Shown: positions 13,065-20,923, counted from the first letter of the stretch. The stretch is 25,639 nt of DNA from a virus (IMGVR_UViG_3300032116_001186:1-25639); one strand, 5' to 3'. Notes: generated from the letters alone by a model not told the origin. Numbers and translations: made by a program.

Positions 13065-14066
13065 ATGAACGAGATTCAAAAAAACCAAGTCCACACGATT
13101 GACGTGGGCAAACTACAAACGTATTTGAACGCCATGGGAATGGCGAACAATTTGACCAAAGGCGAATTTGAACAATTCGTTGAAATCGCCCAAGGGTTCG
13201 GATTGAATCCATTTAAGCGTGAAATTTACGCGAACAAATACGGGAACCAATTTTCCGTGATTGTCGGTTATGAAACCTACATCAAACGCGCGGAACGTTC
13301 GGGATTGTTGTCGGGTTGGTCGGTGAAAACCGACGGATCCGTCAATTTCCAAAAACCAAAGGAATCGACATTGAGGGCGGAAATCACGATCCACCGTCGT
13401 GATTTTCAACACCCATTCATTCATGAGGTTTATTTTTCCGAATATTACGGAACCACCAAGGACGGAACGTTGAACAAATTTTGGGGATCCAAACCCATGA
13501 CCATGATCAAAAAAGTCGCCATGGCCCAGGGTTTCCGATTGTGTTTTTCGGACGAGTTGGGCGGTATGCCATACACCGCGGAGGAATTGAACACCATGGA
13601 CGTGGATCATGTGACGGTTGAAGATCCGAAACCAAACGGATCCAAAAAACAACCCGCGACCGAGGTGGCCCAAATCGAACCACCAAAACCGCAGACATTC
13701 GCGGACGAAATCAATCGATTGAAATCATTGTTGGAATCGATCGCCGCGGCGACAACCGTGGACGATTTGGTGATCGTTTGGAAAAACAATTCCGATTTGC
13801 ATGGAAACCCCGATTTCAAACAATCATTGACCAACAAACGCAAACGTTTGGAATCACCACCCGCAGAGGATCCAAAACCCGAATTGAAATCAACCGAGGA
13901 AATGATCACATTGATCAACGATTGTTCAACCGAATCCGAGGTGTTGGAATTGACAATGGACGAACAACGTCGTGACGTATTGGACGCCGCGATTGAACGC
14001 GTTGTCAAGATCCAAAGCGGTGAACAAATGGAAATGTTTGACGATCAAAATGGAGGCGACAAATGA
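13065..14066 (+). CDS. bet: Bet/RecT-family single-strand annealing protein
   Basis: The protein has 333 residues. The N-terminal two-thirds match the Red-beta/Bet type: FVEIAQGFGLNPFKREIYA, a stretch through VIVGYETYIKRAERSGL, then HEVYFSEYYGT, PMTMIKKVAMAQGFRLCFS and ELGGMPYTAEELN. These proteins bind single-stranded DNA and anneal complementary strands in phage recombination. The C-terminal third is acidic and variable, with low-complexity stretches (PPAEDPKPELKSTEEM). No exonuclease partner is visible. Its own promoter with an operator-like dyad lies upstream, and SSB about 2 kb downstream fits a replication/recombination module. Confidence 0.88.
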   Translation: MNEIQKNQVHTIDVGKLQTYLNAMGMANNLTKGEFEQFVEIAQGFGLNPFKREIYANKYGNQFSVIVGYETYIKRAERSGLLSGWSVKTDGSVNFQKPKESTLRAEITIHRRDFQHPFIHEVYFSEYYGTTKDGTLNKFWGSKPMTMIKKVAMAQGFRLCFSDELGGMPYTAEELNTMDVDHVTVEDPKPNGSKKQPATEVAQIEPPKPQTFADEINRLKSLLESIAAATTVDDLVIVWKNNSDLHGNPDFKQSLTNKRKRLESPPAEDPKPELKSTEEMITLINDCSTESEVLELTMDEQRRDVLDAAIERVVKIQSGEQMEMFDDQNGGDK

Positions 14067-14458
14067 AACGAGTGACCGAAAACCGAATCCAACGGATCAA
14101 ATCAAACATCAAATCCCGTTTCGGATCCATTCGTCATTTTTGCGTGTTGGCGCGGTTCAATTATTGGACCGCCACCAACGCGTTCAATGGTCGATTGTCA
14201 AATGATCACATGTTGGACGTATTGTCGGACATTGAACGGTTGATCCAAACGACACCCGTTCCGCCATGTTCGGAATGTATCAACACCCAGGAACGCGAAT
14301 TTGTTCGTGTCGCGTTGATTACACGTTGGAAATCAATTCAAAAGTTCGTGGACAACAACCCCGATTTTTCAATGACCTTTGTTCACAATGTCATTTCGGG
14401 GAAACGCAAGATCCGCGACAACCGATTCAACCAATTGATTGAAACCGTGAAATCATGA
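14063..14458 (+). CDS. Small basic protein with HTH-like C-terminus, unknown
   Basis: The protein has 131 residues; ATGA overlap with the Bet gene. The N-terminus is basic (MKRVTENRIQRIKSNIKSR). A CxxC (PPCSECIN) lies near the middle. The C-terminal 34 residues (DFSMTFVHNVISGKRKIRD, then FNQLIETVKS) look like the recognition-helix part of an XRE-type helix-turn-helix. DNA binding, possibly regulatory, is an inference. Confidence 0.6.
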   Translation: MKRVTENRIQRIKSNIKSRFGSIRHFCVLARFNYWTATNAFNGRLSNDHMLDVLSDIERLIQTTPVPPCSECINTQEREFVRVALITRWKSIQKFVDNNPDFSMTFVHNVISGKRKIRDNRFNQLIETVKS

Positions 14459-15264
14459 ACGACAACAACATCAAAAAAAATTCAAGGGATCGCCAACCCG
14501 CGTTTCAATTTTACGCGGGTGATTGGTTGACGGATCCGTCGTTGCGAATGTGTTCATTTGAAACGCGGGGCGTTTGGATTGATTTGTTGTGTGTCATGTT
14601 TTTGTCCGACGAAATCGGTGTGTTGAAGATCGGGAACCAAATTTTGGACGAAAACGGTGTCCGAAAATTGGTCGGAATGTCGCCGAAAAAATTCAAAAAA
14701 GTGTGGAATGAATTGACAAATTTCGGAATATTAAAGTGTGACGAAAACGGTCGGTTTTTTTCCAAACGAATGGTCGGTGACGAACGGATTCGCCAGGTTC
14801 GACGGGAGGTTGGCAAATTAGGAGGCAACCCGAAATTGACAAAATCGGTTGGTCGTTTGGTTAAGCAAAAGGACAACCAAAATCCAACCCCTACATTTTC
14901 ATCTTCAATTTCAATTTCAAATAATACAAACAACGGTGTTGTTTGTGTGTCGGACCATGAATTGGTTGATCATGGACATGTTCATTTTTTGATTGATCAT
15001 GTGGCGAAAAATTTCCCAAATGTCGCAAAAATCAAAAACCAATTGACAAACGATCAATGTGAAAAATTGGAGGCGGAATTTTCCCGCGCGGACATCATTG
15101 AAGTTTTGGAGGCCATGGAAAACCATTCCAACGTGTCGAAAAAATACATGTCGGTTTCTTTAACTTTGAAAAATTGGATAAAAATTCGAAAACAAAATGG
15201 AAAACAACAACAACAAAATGGTCGTTCGAAACCCGATTTCGACGATACAATTCGCAAGTTTTAA
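14455..15264 (+). CDS. Replication-initiation-type protein (DUF1376/YdaU-like N-terminus)
   Basis: The protein has 269 residues; ATGA overlap with the preceding gene. QPAFQFYAGDWLTDPSLRMC followed by SFETRGVWIDLLCVMFLSDE is the start typical of phage DUF1376/YdaU-like replication proteins, with a winged-helix look. About 130-165 is a low-complexity Lys/Gln/Asn/Ser linker. The C-terminal domain (about 170-250) has VSDHELVDHGHVHFLIDHV and a helix EKLEAEFSRADIIEVLEAM, like helicase-loader or primosome helper proteins. It probably recruits the host replicative helicase, but the helicase itself is not in the window. Confidence 0.65.
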   Translation: MNDNNIKKNSRDRQPAFQFYAGDWLTDPSLRMCSFETRGVWIDLLCVMFLSDEIGVLKIGNQILDENGVRKLVGMSPKKFKKVWNELTNFGILKCDENGRFFSKRMVGDERIRQVRREVGKLGGNPKLTKSVGRLVKQKDNQNPTPTFSSSISISNNTNNGVVCVSDHELVDHGHVHFLIDHVAKNFPNVAKIKNQLTNDQCEKLEAEFSRADIIEVLEAMENHSNVSKKYMSVSLTLKNWIKIRKQNGKQQQQNGRSKPDFDDTIRKF

Positions 15265-16069
15265 GGGCCGCGAAATCGCAGAGGCCGCAACCCAGGACAC
15301 ACCGATCCGTGAATTGACCGACGACGAACCGATCCGTCAATCATTGCGATATGTGTTCGCGTTGATCGGATTGAAAGCCGAAAACCTACCAACGGACATT
15401 CAAAAAATGGTTTTGTTGGAATTCATTCAAACCGAGTTGAAAACATTCACACCCGCCGAAATCAAATTGGCGTTCAAAATGGCGGTCGCGGGGGAATTGA
15501 ATGTGGAAATTTCACATTTTCAAAATTTCAACGCCATGTATTTGTCCAACGTCATGAACGCATACAAAGAAAAACGCGGGGCGGCGTTGATCGAAATGAA
15601 CAACAAGTTGAAAGCGTTGGAACCAAAAAAGGAACCAACCGAGGCGGAACGGATCGCGTCGTTTTGGGATTACGTCGAAAACTACATTGGACCACGTTGG
15701 GATCAATTCGTCAAAACCAAACGGATCGATTGGGTCCATGTGTTCGGATCCGATCATTTGTTTTTGACGTTGGAAAAAATGGAATTGATCAATTTGTCGG
15801 TCCCACAAAAAAATGAAATCATGGCGATCGCCGAATCCCAGGTCAAACAACGTTTGGAATCCGAACGTCCCGAATCCCGTGATCGCGCCCGTGAAATTCG
15901 ACAATTGCGTGACGCGTTGGCCGAGGGAATGACCCCGCAATCATTACAAACCCAAATCGTGACCCGCGCCCGTCAAATCGCGGTGGAACAATTGTTCCAA
16001 ACCATGTTGGATTCCAACATTGATTTTCACCAAACCATTCAATCAATCAAATCAAACGGATATGAGTAA
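15218..16069 (+). CDS. Unknown replication-module protein
   Basis: I prefer ATG 15218 (MVVRNPIS), which carries the leader AACAACAACAAA; ATG 15197 would add MENNNNK. The protein has 283 residues and overlaps the end of the DUF1376-like gene by 47 bases. It contains VEISHFQNFNAMYLSNVMNAYKEKR, a phrase I recall from Bacteroidota phage proteins that follow replication initiators, then a long helical, charged C-terminal part (ESRDRAREIRQLRDALAEG). A role in replication is inferred from neighbours; no enzyme motif is seen. Confidence 0.6.
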   Translation: MVVRNPISTIQFASFKGREIAEAATQDTPIRELTDDEPIRQSLRYVFALIGLKAENLPTDIQKMVLLEFIQTELKTFTPAEIKLAFKMAVAGELNVEISHFQNFNAMYLSNVMNAYKEKRGAALIEMNNKLKALEPKKEPTEAERIASFWDYVENYIGPRWDQFVKTKRIDWVHVFGSDHLFLTLEKMELINLSVPQKNEIMAIAESQVKQRLESERPESRDRAREIRQLRDALAEGMTPQSLQTQIVTRARQIAVEQLFQTMLDSNIDFHQTIQSIKSNGYE

Positions 16070-16313
16070 ACAAATAAATTTTGGCAACGCGACATTGTTT
16101 TTGTTGCGTCGTGAATACATTTCGGAATGTCGGATCGAACCCGCCATTGACGAAAATGGAACCCAACAATTGGACAAAAATGGCGAACCAATGGATCGCG
16201 CCGTCCACCCCATGAATTGGTCGTTCGAAATGTGGTTGGACAACAACAATTTGACCGTCGAACAACAATCGATCATTCAACCAAACAAACCGTTTTCAAT
16301 AATTAAACCATAA
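16062..16313 (+). CDS. Small early protein, unknown
   Basis: ATG 16062 overlaps the previous gene by 8 bases; the protein has 83 residues. It reads MSKQINFGNATLFLLRREY, then a hydrophilic loop (DENGTQQLDKNGEPMDR) and MNWSFEMWLDNNNLTVEQQS. No motif is recognised. It lies upstream of ssb by 13 bases and is probably co-transcribed with it. Confidence 0.5.
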   Translation: MSKQINFGNATLFLLRREYISECRIEPAIDENGTQQLDKNGEPMDRAVHPMNWSFEMWLDNNNLTVEQQSIIQPNKPFSIIKP

Positions 16314-16326
16314 ACCAAACAACACC

Positions 16327-16728
16327 ATGAACAAAATCATTGTGATCGGACGCGTTGGACGCGATCCCGAAACCCGAACATTCGGTCAAGGAACAAACGT
16401 CACGAATTTTTCGTTGGCCGTGACCGAGAAATGGACCCGCAACGGACAAAAGGAGGAAAAAACCACATGGTTCAACATTTCCCATTTTGGAAAGGGTGGG
16501 GAATTTTCCGCCCAATACGTTCGCAAAGGACAAAAAATCGCCGTTGACGGGAAATTGGAAATCCGTGAATGGACGGATTCGAATGGAATGATCCGCAAGG
16601 ATCCCCAAATCGTGGCGGAAAACGTTGAAATTTTGGCGGATCCAAACCGATCCGAATCAAACCCCCAGGTTCAACCACAAAATCAAACCACGGGTCCAAA
16701 TGAGGACGGTGACGATTTGCCGTTTTAA
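16327..16728 (+). CDS. ssb: Single-stranded DNA-binding protein
   Basis: The protein has 133 residues: an OB-fold of bacterial SSB type (NKIIVIGRVGRDPETRTF, then NFSLAVTEKW, TTWFNISHFGKGGEF and YVRKGQKIAVDGKLEIREW), a Gln/Asn-rich linker and the acidic tip DDLPF, which in SSBs binds partner proteins. It protects single-stranded DNA during replication and recombination, and probably works with the Bet-like protein. Its leader is ACCAAACAACACC. Confidence 0.96.
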   Translation: MNKIIVIGRVGRDPETRTFGQGTNVTNFSLAVTEKWTRNGQKEEKTTWFNISHFGKGGEFSAQYVRKGQKIAVDGKLEIREWTDSNGMIRKDPQIVAENVEILADPNRSESNPQVQPQNQTTGPNEDGDDLPF

Positions 16729-16769
16729 CACATCAACAAAAAAATGTTGAAAACCAATTGAACAAATGT

Positions 16770-16805
16770 TGGGACGAATGTCGATTTTGAACGATATTCG
16801 TCCCA
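16770..16805 (+). promoter_or_regulatory. Long inverted repeat between ssb and next gene (operator, or terminator-like hairpin)
   Basis: TGGGACGAAT (16770-16779) and ATTCGTCCCA (16796-16805) are perfect complements. Four more pairs inside, one a G-T wobble, extend the stem to 14 base pairs around an 8-base loop ATTTTGAA. No T-run follows (ACAACAACAAC). A weak promoter (TTG 16769-16771, 21 bases, GATATTCG 16793-16800) overlaps it, so an operator is plausible. Confidence 0.6.
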
Positions 16806-16823
16806 CAACAACAACAACAACAA

Positions 16824-17297
16824 ATGAAAAAAGTCGATCCAAACGAAAAACACACGTTTCACATTCAATTGAAACAATTCGTCCCCACAATCCATTGGGA
16901 CGACACGTTCAAACAATACACCCAAGGGTGTCAAACCAAAACCAAATATGGGGTCATTGAATTCCATGGGACCGAATCGGAATTGGACGCGTATTTGGCC
17001 GCCATGCCAACCGACGAATCACAATTCAAATTGATCGGTGTCACCAATCAATCCGACGTTTTGATCGAGGCCCAGGACATGGGGGACGGAAATGTTTCCG
17101 TTCGTGTGTTCGAAAATGAATTGGGTGACGGTCAATTCAAATTCACCACCAAAAACACATTGTCCGAAATGTTCATGGAACACGACGACAACGATCGAAT
17201 GGAGGCCAATTTTGAACGCGGAACATTTTTCCGAACATGGATCCGTCGAACCGATTTTGAATCAATCACCAAAATGAAATTTCACAATGAAAAATGA
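16824..17297 (+). CDS. Unknown early protein
   Basis: The protein has 157 residues and follows the leader ACAACAACAACAACAACAA. It has an alpha/beta pattern, with FHIQLKQFVPTIHWDDTF, TESELDAYLAAMPTDESQF, VTNQSDVLIEAQDMGDG and SVRVFENELGDGQFKFTTKN. No motif or family is recognised. The next gene overlaps its end by 11 bases. Confidence 0.55.
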   Translation: MKKVDPNEKHTFHIQLKQFVPTIHWDDTFKQYTQGCQTKTKYGVIEFHGTESELDAYLAAMPTDESQFKLIGVTNQSDVLIEAQDMGDGNVSVRVFENELGDGQFKFTTKNTLSEMFMEHDDNDRMEANFERGTFFRTWIRRTDFESITKMKFHNEK

Positions 17298-17547
17298 ACA
17301 ATTGAACATCATGGAAAAAATCGCCATGATTTGGACGTTGCCGTTGGCGATCGTCATTTCCGCCGCGTTGATCGCCGTTTCGATCACCGTGTATTTGTTG
17401 CGCGTCGTTTTCGTTTATTCGGGAACCGCGGGATCCGCCATTTGGATCGTCAACAAGATCCGCGAAACATGGAACGCGAAACAATGGGCCAATTTGCGAC
17501 GTCGTGATCAACAAACCGCAGAGTTGGACAAAATCGTGAATTCATGA
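17287..17547 (+). CDS. Small single- or two-span membrane protein
   Basis: The protein has 86 residues. The segment IWTLPLAIVISAALIAVSITV is hydrophobic, and YLLRVVFVYSGTAGSAIWIV may be a second membrane or interfacial segment. The C-terminal region (NAKQWANLRRRDQQTAEL) is charged and helical. It overlaps both neighbours. It could be a membrane-active early protein, but no function is recognised. Confidence 0.55.
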   Translation: MKNEQLNIMEKIAMIWTLPLAIVISAALIAVSITVYLLRVVFVYSGTAGSAIWIVNKIRETWNAKQWANLRRRDQQTAELDKIVNS

Positions 17548-17720
17548 GGAACCGCAATTTTGACGACGGCGTCGCCATGTGTGAACGCCAAATTCAACAA
17601 TTGAAAAAACAACGCCAAACAATTGATCGCATGATCGACAATTGGGAAAAAAGAAAACAATCATTGATCGAAAAACAACAACAACAAAATGATCAAAACA
17701 TTCGAGGAACACACCGTTGA
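17544..17720 (+). CDS. 58-residue coiled-coil-like protein, unknown
   Basis: ATG 17544 overlaps the previous stop (ATGA) and the frame runs to TGA 17718-17720, overlapping the next gene by 32 bases. The peptide starts MRNRNFDDGVAMCERQIQQL; the middle (KKQRQTIDRMIDNWEKRKQS) is charged and helical with coiled-coil heptad character. The Gln run in its end is the CAA leader of the next gene read in another frame, so the last part may be incidental. Confidence 0.5.
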   Translation: MRNRNFDDGVAMCERQIQQLKKQRQTIDRMIDNWEKRKQSLIEKQQQQNDQNIRGTHR

Positions 17721-18087
17721 ATTGTCACCCGACGAACAAAAATTCGTTGGCGTGATCGTGCAGAGGTTCAACACCAAAAAAGGAAAACAACACATCGTCA
17801 CCGCCGACGCGATCATTGACGGATTGAAAACCCATTTCGGGGTCGAATTCAAGGAATCGCGGGTCCGAAAAATGATCCAATACATTCGATTGAACAATTT
17901 GGTTGTCGGATTGATCGCAACGTCGAAAGGATATTTTGTCGCGGATTCAATCGAGGAAATCGAGGATTGGATCGATTCATTGAAATCACGGGAAAACGCG
18001 ATCCGATCCATTCGCGAAATGGCGGAACGTCAAATCGAAATCATGAAGATCGCCAACCAACCCGTTCAAACCACATTTGAATTTTGA
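17689..18087 (+). CDS. Winged-helix-like DNA-binding protein, early
   Basis: The protein has 132 residues, with the leader AACAACAACAAA. HIVTADAIIDGLKTHFGVEF then SRVRKMIQYIRLNNLVVGL followed by SKGYFVADSIEEIEDWI reads as a winged helix with a Gly-Tyr wing; the C-terminal helix has RENAIRSIREMAERQ. Similar proteins occur in phage replication modules. DNA binding is inferred from pattern only. Confidence 0.6.
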   Translation: MIKTFEEHTVELSPDEQKFVGVIVQRFNTKKGKQHIVTADAIIDGLKTHFGVEFKESRVRKMIQYIRLNNLVVGLIATSKGYFVADSIEEIEDWIDSLKSRENAIRSIREMAERQIEIMKIANQPVQTTFEF

Positions 18088-18088
18088 C

Positions 18089-18271
18089 ATGGCCCAGGAA
18101 ATCAAAACACACATCAACGCAATGTTGGACGACATGATCGCAGACGCCGCGAACAACGATCAAATTTCATTAACCGAATTCGAATTGACGATCGAGGTTG
18201 TGGAATCAACAAGATCCGAGGCCATGGACATGATCGATTTGTTTGAATCGTTTTTCAAAGATATTTTGTAA
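18089..18271 (+). CDS. Small acidic helical protein, unknown
   Basis: ATG 18089 gives 60 residues; it lies one base after the preceding stop. It begins MAQEIKTHINAMLDDMIADA and contains SLTEFELTIEVVESTRSEA and MDMIDLFESFFKDIL, a strongly acidic helical protein. The 3' end carries the -33 box of the next promoter. No function is recognised. Confidence 0.5.
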   Translation: MAQEIKTHINAMLDDMIADAANNDQISLTEFELTIEVVESTRSEAMDMIDLFESFFKDIL

Positions 18272-18276
18272 ATTTG
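18242..18276 (+). promoter_or_regulatory. Promoter TTTG-N23-TAAATTTG, close to the start codon
   Basis: TTTG 18242-18245 and TAAATTTG 18269-18276 are 23 bases apart, longer than usual; a secondary TATTTTG at 18262-18268 could act instead. The ATG at 18282 lies only 5 bases after the box, so the transcript could be leaderless or nearly so. Confidence 0.55.
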
Positions 18277-18281
18277 AAAAC

Positions 18282-18665
18282 ATGAACCGATCAATTCGCC
18301 GCGCCGCGGGGCGTGAACAAACAAAGATCCACACCGAATTTTGGACGGTGGTCAATTCGTTTTCCAAATATGTGGGGAACGATTTTCCACGTCCCGAATT
18401 GGCGGATCATTTGATCACCAAACGCCACAACGACGTTTGGAATCGATTTTGTGATCATTGGTCACAAACCAACAACCATTTGATCAAACCCGATCGAATG
18501 GCGTTTTTCAATTTTGTCACGGGGAACGACGCAACAACAACAACGACGGACCATTTTGGCAATGGTCAAAACATCGCGCCAAATGACAAAGAAAAAAACG
18601 GGGTTGAAACCGAACCCGAAATCGGTCAAATCAAAATCGAAGCCGACCCAGGATCCGACGATTGA
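18282..18665 (+). CDS. Unknown protein preceding terminase
   Basis: ATG 18282 lies directly after the promoter; the protein has 127 residues. The N-terminus is basic and helical (MNRSIRRAAGREQTKIH), followed by a folded-looking part (FPRPELADHLITKRHNDVWN, then FCDHWSQTNNHLIKPDRM). The C-terminal 45 residues are disordered and acidic (GVETEPEIGQIKIEADPG); the terminase small subunit gene begins inside this tail in another frame. No family is recognised. Confidence 0.55.
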   Translation: MNRSIRRAAGREQTKIHTEFWTVVNSFSKYVGNDFPRPELADHLITKRHNDVWNRFCDHWSQTNNHLIKPDRMAFFNFVTGNDATTTTTDHFGNGQNIAPNDKEKNGVETEPEIGQIKIEADPGSDD

Positions 18666-19119
18666 ACGTCGGGCCAAGGCCGAACGAATTTGTGAATTGT
18701 ATGAATCGGGCGACGTCACGATCGAATCGTGTTGTGGCGAAAACGGGATCACCGTTCGAACGTTTTGGAATTGGGCGAATACCGATTCCGAAATTTCCGA
18801 CCGTTACAAAAAAGCAAAGGACAAACACGGACGGATCGGAAAGGAATCAATCCGTGAAAAGGCGTTGGACGGGTTGACCCGATTGTTGACGGGATATTGG
18901 ATCGAGGAATCGGAAACGGAGGAATTGTTTTCCAAAACGGGACAATTGGCGGGTCGCAGAGTAAAGAAAAAAAACCGATTCATTGGACCCAACGCCACGG
19001 CGGTGATCTTTGCGTTGAAAAATACCGATCCATTGAATTGGGCGGACAACATGACGATCGACGTGGTTGGTGACGAACAAATTTTCAAAATTGGCGAACA
19101 AACAATCAAATTTTCATAA
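18562..19119 (+). CDS. terS: Terminase small subunit
   Basis: ATG 18562 gives 185 residues, ATG 18583 gives 178; either overlaps the preceding gene by 83-104 bases. The N-terminus is strongly basic (KKKTGLKPNPKSVKSKSK). A helix-turn-helix follows, ERICELYESGDVTIESCC with GITVRTFWNWANTD, the DNA-binding pattern of TerS proteins, then helical KESIREKALDGLTRLLTGY and a basic RRVKKKNRFIGPN. TerS binds the packaging site on phage DNA and delivers it to TerL. The large subunit follows after two small genes, which supports the call. Confidence 0.82.
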   Translation: MVKTSRQMTKKKTGLKPNPKSVKSKSKPTQDPTIERRAKAERICELYESGDVTIESCCGENGITVRTFWNWANTDSEISDRYKKAKDKHGRIGKESIREKALDGLTRLLTGYWIEESETEELFSKTGQLAGRRVKKKNRFIGPNATAVIFALKNTDPLNWADNMTIDVVGDEQIFKIGEQTIKFS

Positions 19120-19332
19120 ATGACACGGGAACAATTTGACGAATTCGTGGGCGATTTGATCCACAAACACCGCGGGATCGAACCCGCCATGGAATTCGTG
19201 ACCAACAAGATCCAACAAATGACAAACGGATTTTCGTATTTGAATGGACAATCGTTTGACGATCCAACCGAATCATTGGGATTTTGGACGGACGTGTGGG
19301 ACGAATTGAATTATCGAATCGATTTGAATTGA
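19120..19332 (+). CDS. 70-residue helical protein between terminase genes
   Basis: ATG 19120 overlaps the terS stop region by coupling. The protein reads MTREQFDEFVGDLIHKHRG, then AMEFVTNKIQQM, FSYLNGQSFDDP and WTDVWDELNYRID. It shares layout with the next protein (see the paralogue note), hinting at a duplication. The role is unknown; a terminase-associated factor is possible by position. Confidence 0.55.
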   Translation: MTREQFDEFVGDLIHKHRGIEPAMEFVTNKIQQMTNGFSYLNGQSFDDPTESLGFWTDVWDELNYRIDLN

Positions 19333-19346
19333 TAAACAACAACACA

Positions 19347-19637
19347 ATGGAGGAATTCACACAAATGACAACGGCCACATGTTTGGCCACGGTTTCGGAA
19401 TCCGAAATCCAAATGATCATTCAATCGGTGATCGACGACACGGGATCCGTGGATCGGGCCGAAAAATGGATTGAACGTAAAATCACCCAGGTCCACCACG
19501 ACATCATGACCGAGGGGTTGAACGAATTCACAACCCAACAACGGGACGAATGGTTGTTGGTCCAACGGTATTTCAAAACGCGACGAAACGAAATCATTCG
19601 ATCGCAGACAACACCGAACAAATTTTGGCCCCATTGA
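19347..19637 (+). CDS. 96-residue helical protein between terminase genes
   Basis: ATG 19347 has the leader AACAACAACACA. The protein runs through VSESEIQMIIQSVIDDTG, RAEKWIERKITQVHHDI and FTTQQRDEWLLVQRYFK to a basic tail (TRRNEIIRSQ). It aligns with the preceding protein at spaced positions (I....G...A..(W/F)(I/V)..KI.Q, then a Trp and an Arg-rich helix). It ends 3 bases before terL. The function is unknown. Confidence 0.55.
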   Translation: MEEFTQMTTATCLATVSESEIQMIIQSVIDDTGSVDRAEKWIERKITQVHHDIMTEGLNEFTTQQRDEWLLVQRYFKTRRNEIIRSQTTPNKFWPH

Positions 19638-19640
19638 TCC

Positions 19641-20906
19641 ATGATCAAATTCGAACCCCACCCGAAACAATTGGAATTCATGGAGGCCGTGTTTTCGGGG
19701 AAATATGAATCGTTGTTGTATGGTGGCGCGGCGGGTGGTGGGAAATCATTCGTGTCATTGGCCACATTGATTTTGTTGGCCAAGGTGTTCCCCAATTCGA
19801 AATCCCATGTGATCCGTGAATCGTTGCCGTCATTGAAGCGAACAACGATCCCCACGTTTTTCAAGTTATGCCCGAAAACATTCATTCGGTCGTATCACCA
19901 AACGGATCACATTGTCACATTCACCAACGGTTCGACATTGGAATTTTTCCCCGAAAATTTCAACATGGACAAAGATTTGACCCGATTCGACGGATTGGAA
20001 ACCAATTTTTTTTTGATTGAGGAAGCCCAGGAAGTGCAAAAAAAAACGTTTGAAAAATGCAAATTGAGGGTGGGACGTCACATCATTCCGAACCAACCGC
20101 CCCGATTGATCATGTTGACATGTAACCCGTCGCAGACATGGACCAAAACCGAATTCCATGAACCCGCCATGTCGGGAACATTGCCGTCGTCGTATTTTTA
20201 CAAAAGGGCGTTAATGATCGACAATCCAACATTGCCACCCGAATATTTGGCGGCCATGGAAAATTTGGACGACGTGACCCGCGCCGTGTTCGTCAATGGG
20301 GATTGGGACGTGGTTGACGTGGATCGCCCGTTCGCGTATGCGTTCAACAAATTCAAAACCGTCCGTCCCGCAGAGGTCAACCCAAAGGAACCGATCATTT
20401 TGTCGTTCGATTTCAACGTGGACCCGATCACATGTATCGCGGGACAATCGTTCGACGGCAAAATCCGAATCATTCGTGAATTCCGTTTGAGGAATTCGGA
20501 CGTGTTCCAATTGTGCGAAACGATCCGAACGGTGTTTGGGGATCAATTGTTCATTGTCACGGGTGACGCGTCGGGGGCGAACCGTTCCGCCATGACCAAA
20601 GGGGCGTTGAATTACTACATGATCATTCGCGACGAATTGGGGATCCCCAAATCCGCGTTCAAGGTTCCAAGCGTGAACCCGTCAATCAAAAATTCGCGCG
20701 TGTTGTTGAATTCCATGTTGGAAAAACACACCGATTTGATCATTGATCCGTCGTGTCAATTTTTGATCCATGATTTGCAGAACGTCGAAACCACACCCAA
20801 CGGTGACATTGACAAAGGTCGCGACGCGTCGTTGACCCATTTGTTGGATTGTTTCCGATATTATTTGTGGACGTTCCACAACGATTTCATTCGTTGGAGG
20901 AATTGA
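19641..20906 (+). CDS. terL: Terminase large subunit (packaging ATPase and nuclease)
   Basis: The protein has 421 residues and is the DNA-packaging motor that cuts the genome. Walker A is GGAAGGGKS at 28-36 (K35). The Walker B-like segment is FFLIEEAQ at 123-130 (E127/E128), and a coupling motif LTCNPS lies at about 159-164. The nuclease domain shows acidic residues at D257 (LSFDFNVDP), D309 (VTGDASG) and D403 (LTHLLDCFRYY), as in the RNase H-like fold of terminases. Length and motif order are normal for a one-piece TerL. Its gene follows terS and two small genes, and it ends just before a promoter that opens the tail operon. Confidence 0.95.
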   Translation: MIKFEPHPKQLEFMEAVFSGKYESLLYGGAAGGGKSFVSLATLILLAKVFPNSKSHVIRESLPSLKRTTIPTFFKLCPKTFIRSYHQTDHIVTFTNGSTLEFFPENFNMDKDLTRFDGLETNFFLIEEAQEVQKKTFEKCKLRVGRHIIPNQPPRLIMLTCNPSQTWTKTEFHEPAMSGTLPSSYFYKRALMIDNPTLPPEYLAAMENLDDVTRAVFVNGDWDVVDVDRPFAYAFNKFKTVRPAEVNPKEPIILSFDFNVDPITCIAGQSFDGKIRIIREFRLRNSDVFQLCETIRTVFGDQLFIVTGDASGANRSAMTKGALNYYMIIRDELGIPKSAFKVPSVNPSIKNSRVLLNSMLEKHTDLIIDPSCQFLIHDLQNVETTPNGDIDKGRDASLTHLLDCFRYYLWTFHNDFIRWRN

Positions 20907-20923
20907 TTTTTGACGTACTTTTG
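20894..20923 (+). promoter_or_regulatory. Promoter TTG-N19-TACTTTTG, close to the start codon
   Basis: TTG 20894-20896 and TACTTTTG 20916-20923 are 19 bases apart; the core TTTGACGTACTTTTG (20909-20923) is a near copy of those at 1596 and 9247. ATG 20928 is 4 bases after the box, so the first gene of the tail operon may be leaderless. Confidence 0.65.

Noticed and set aside
15197-15217. ATG 15197 as the start of the 15218 gene
   Set aside because: The stretch between the two ATGs is itself the CAA leader seen before other starts, so ATG 15218 is more consistent; the earlier ATG cannot be excluded.
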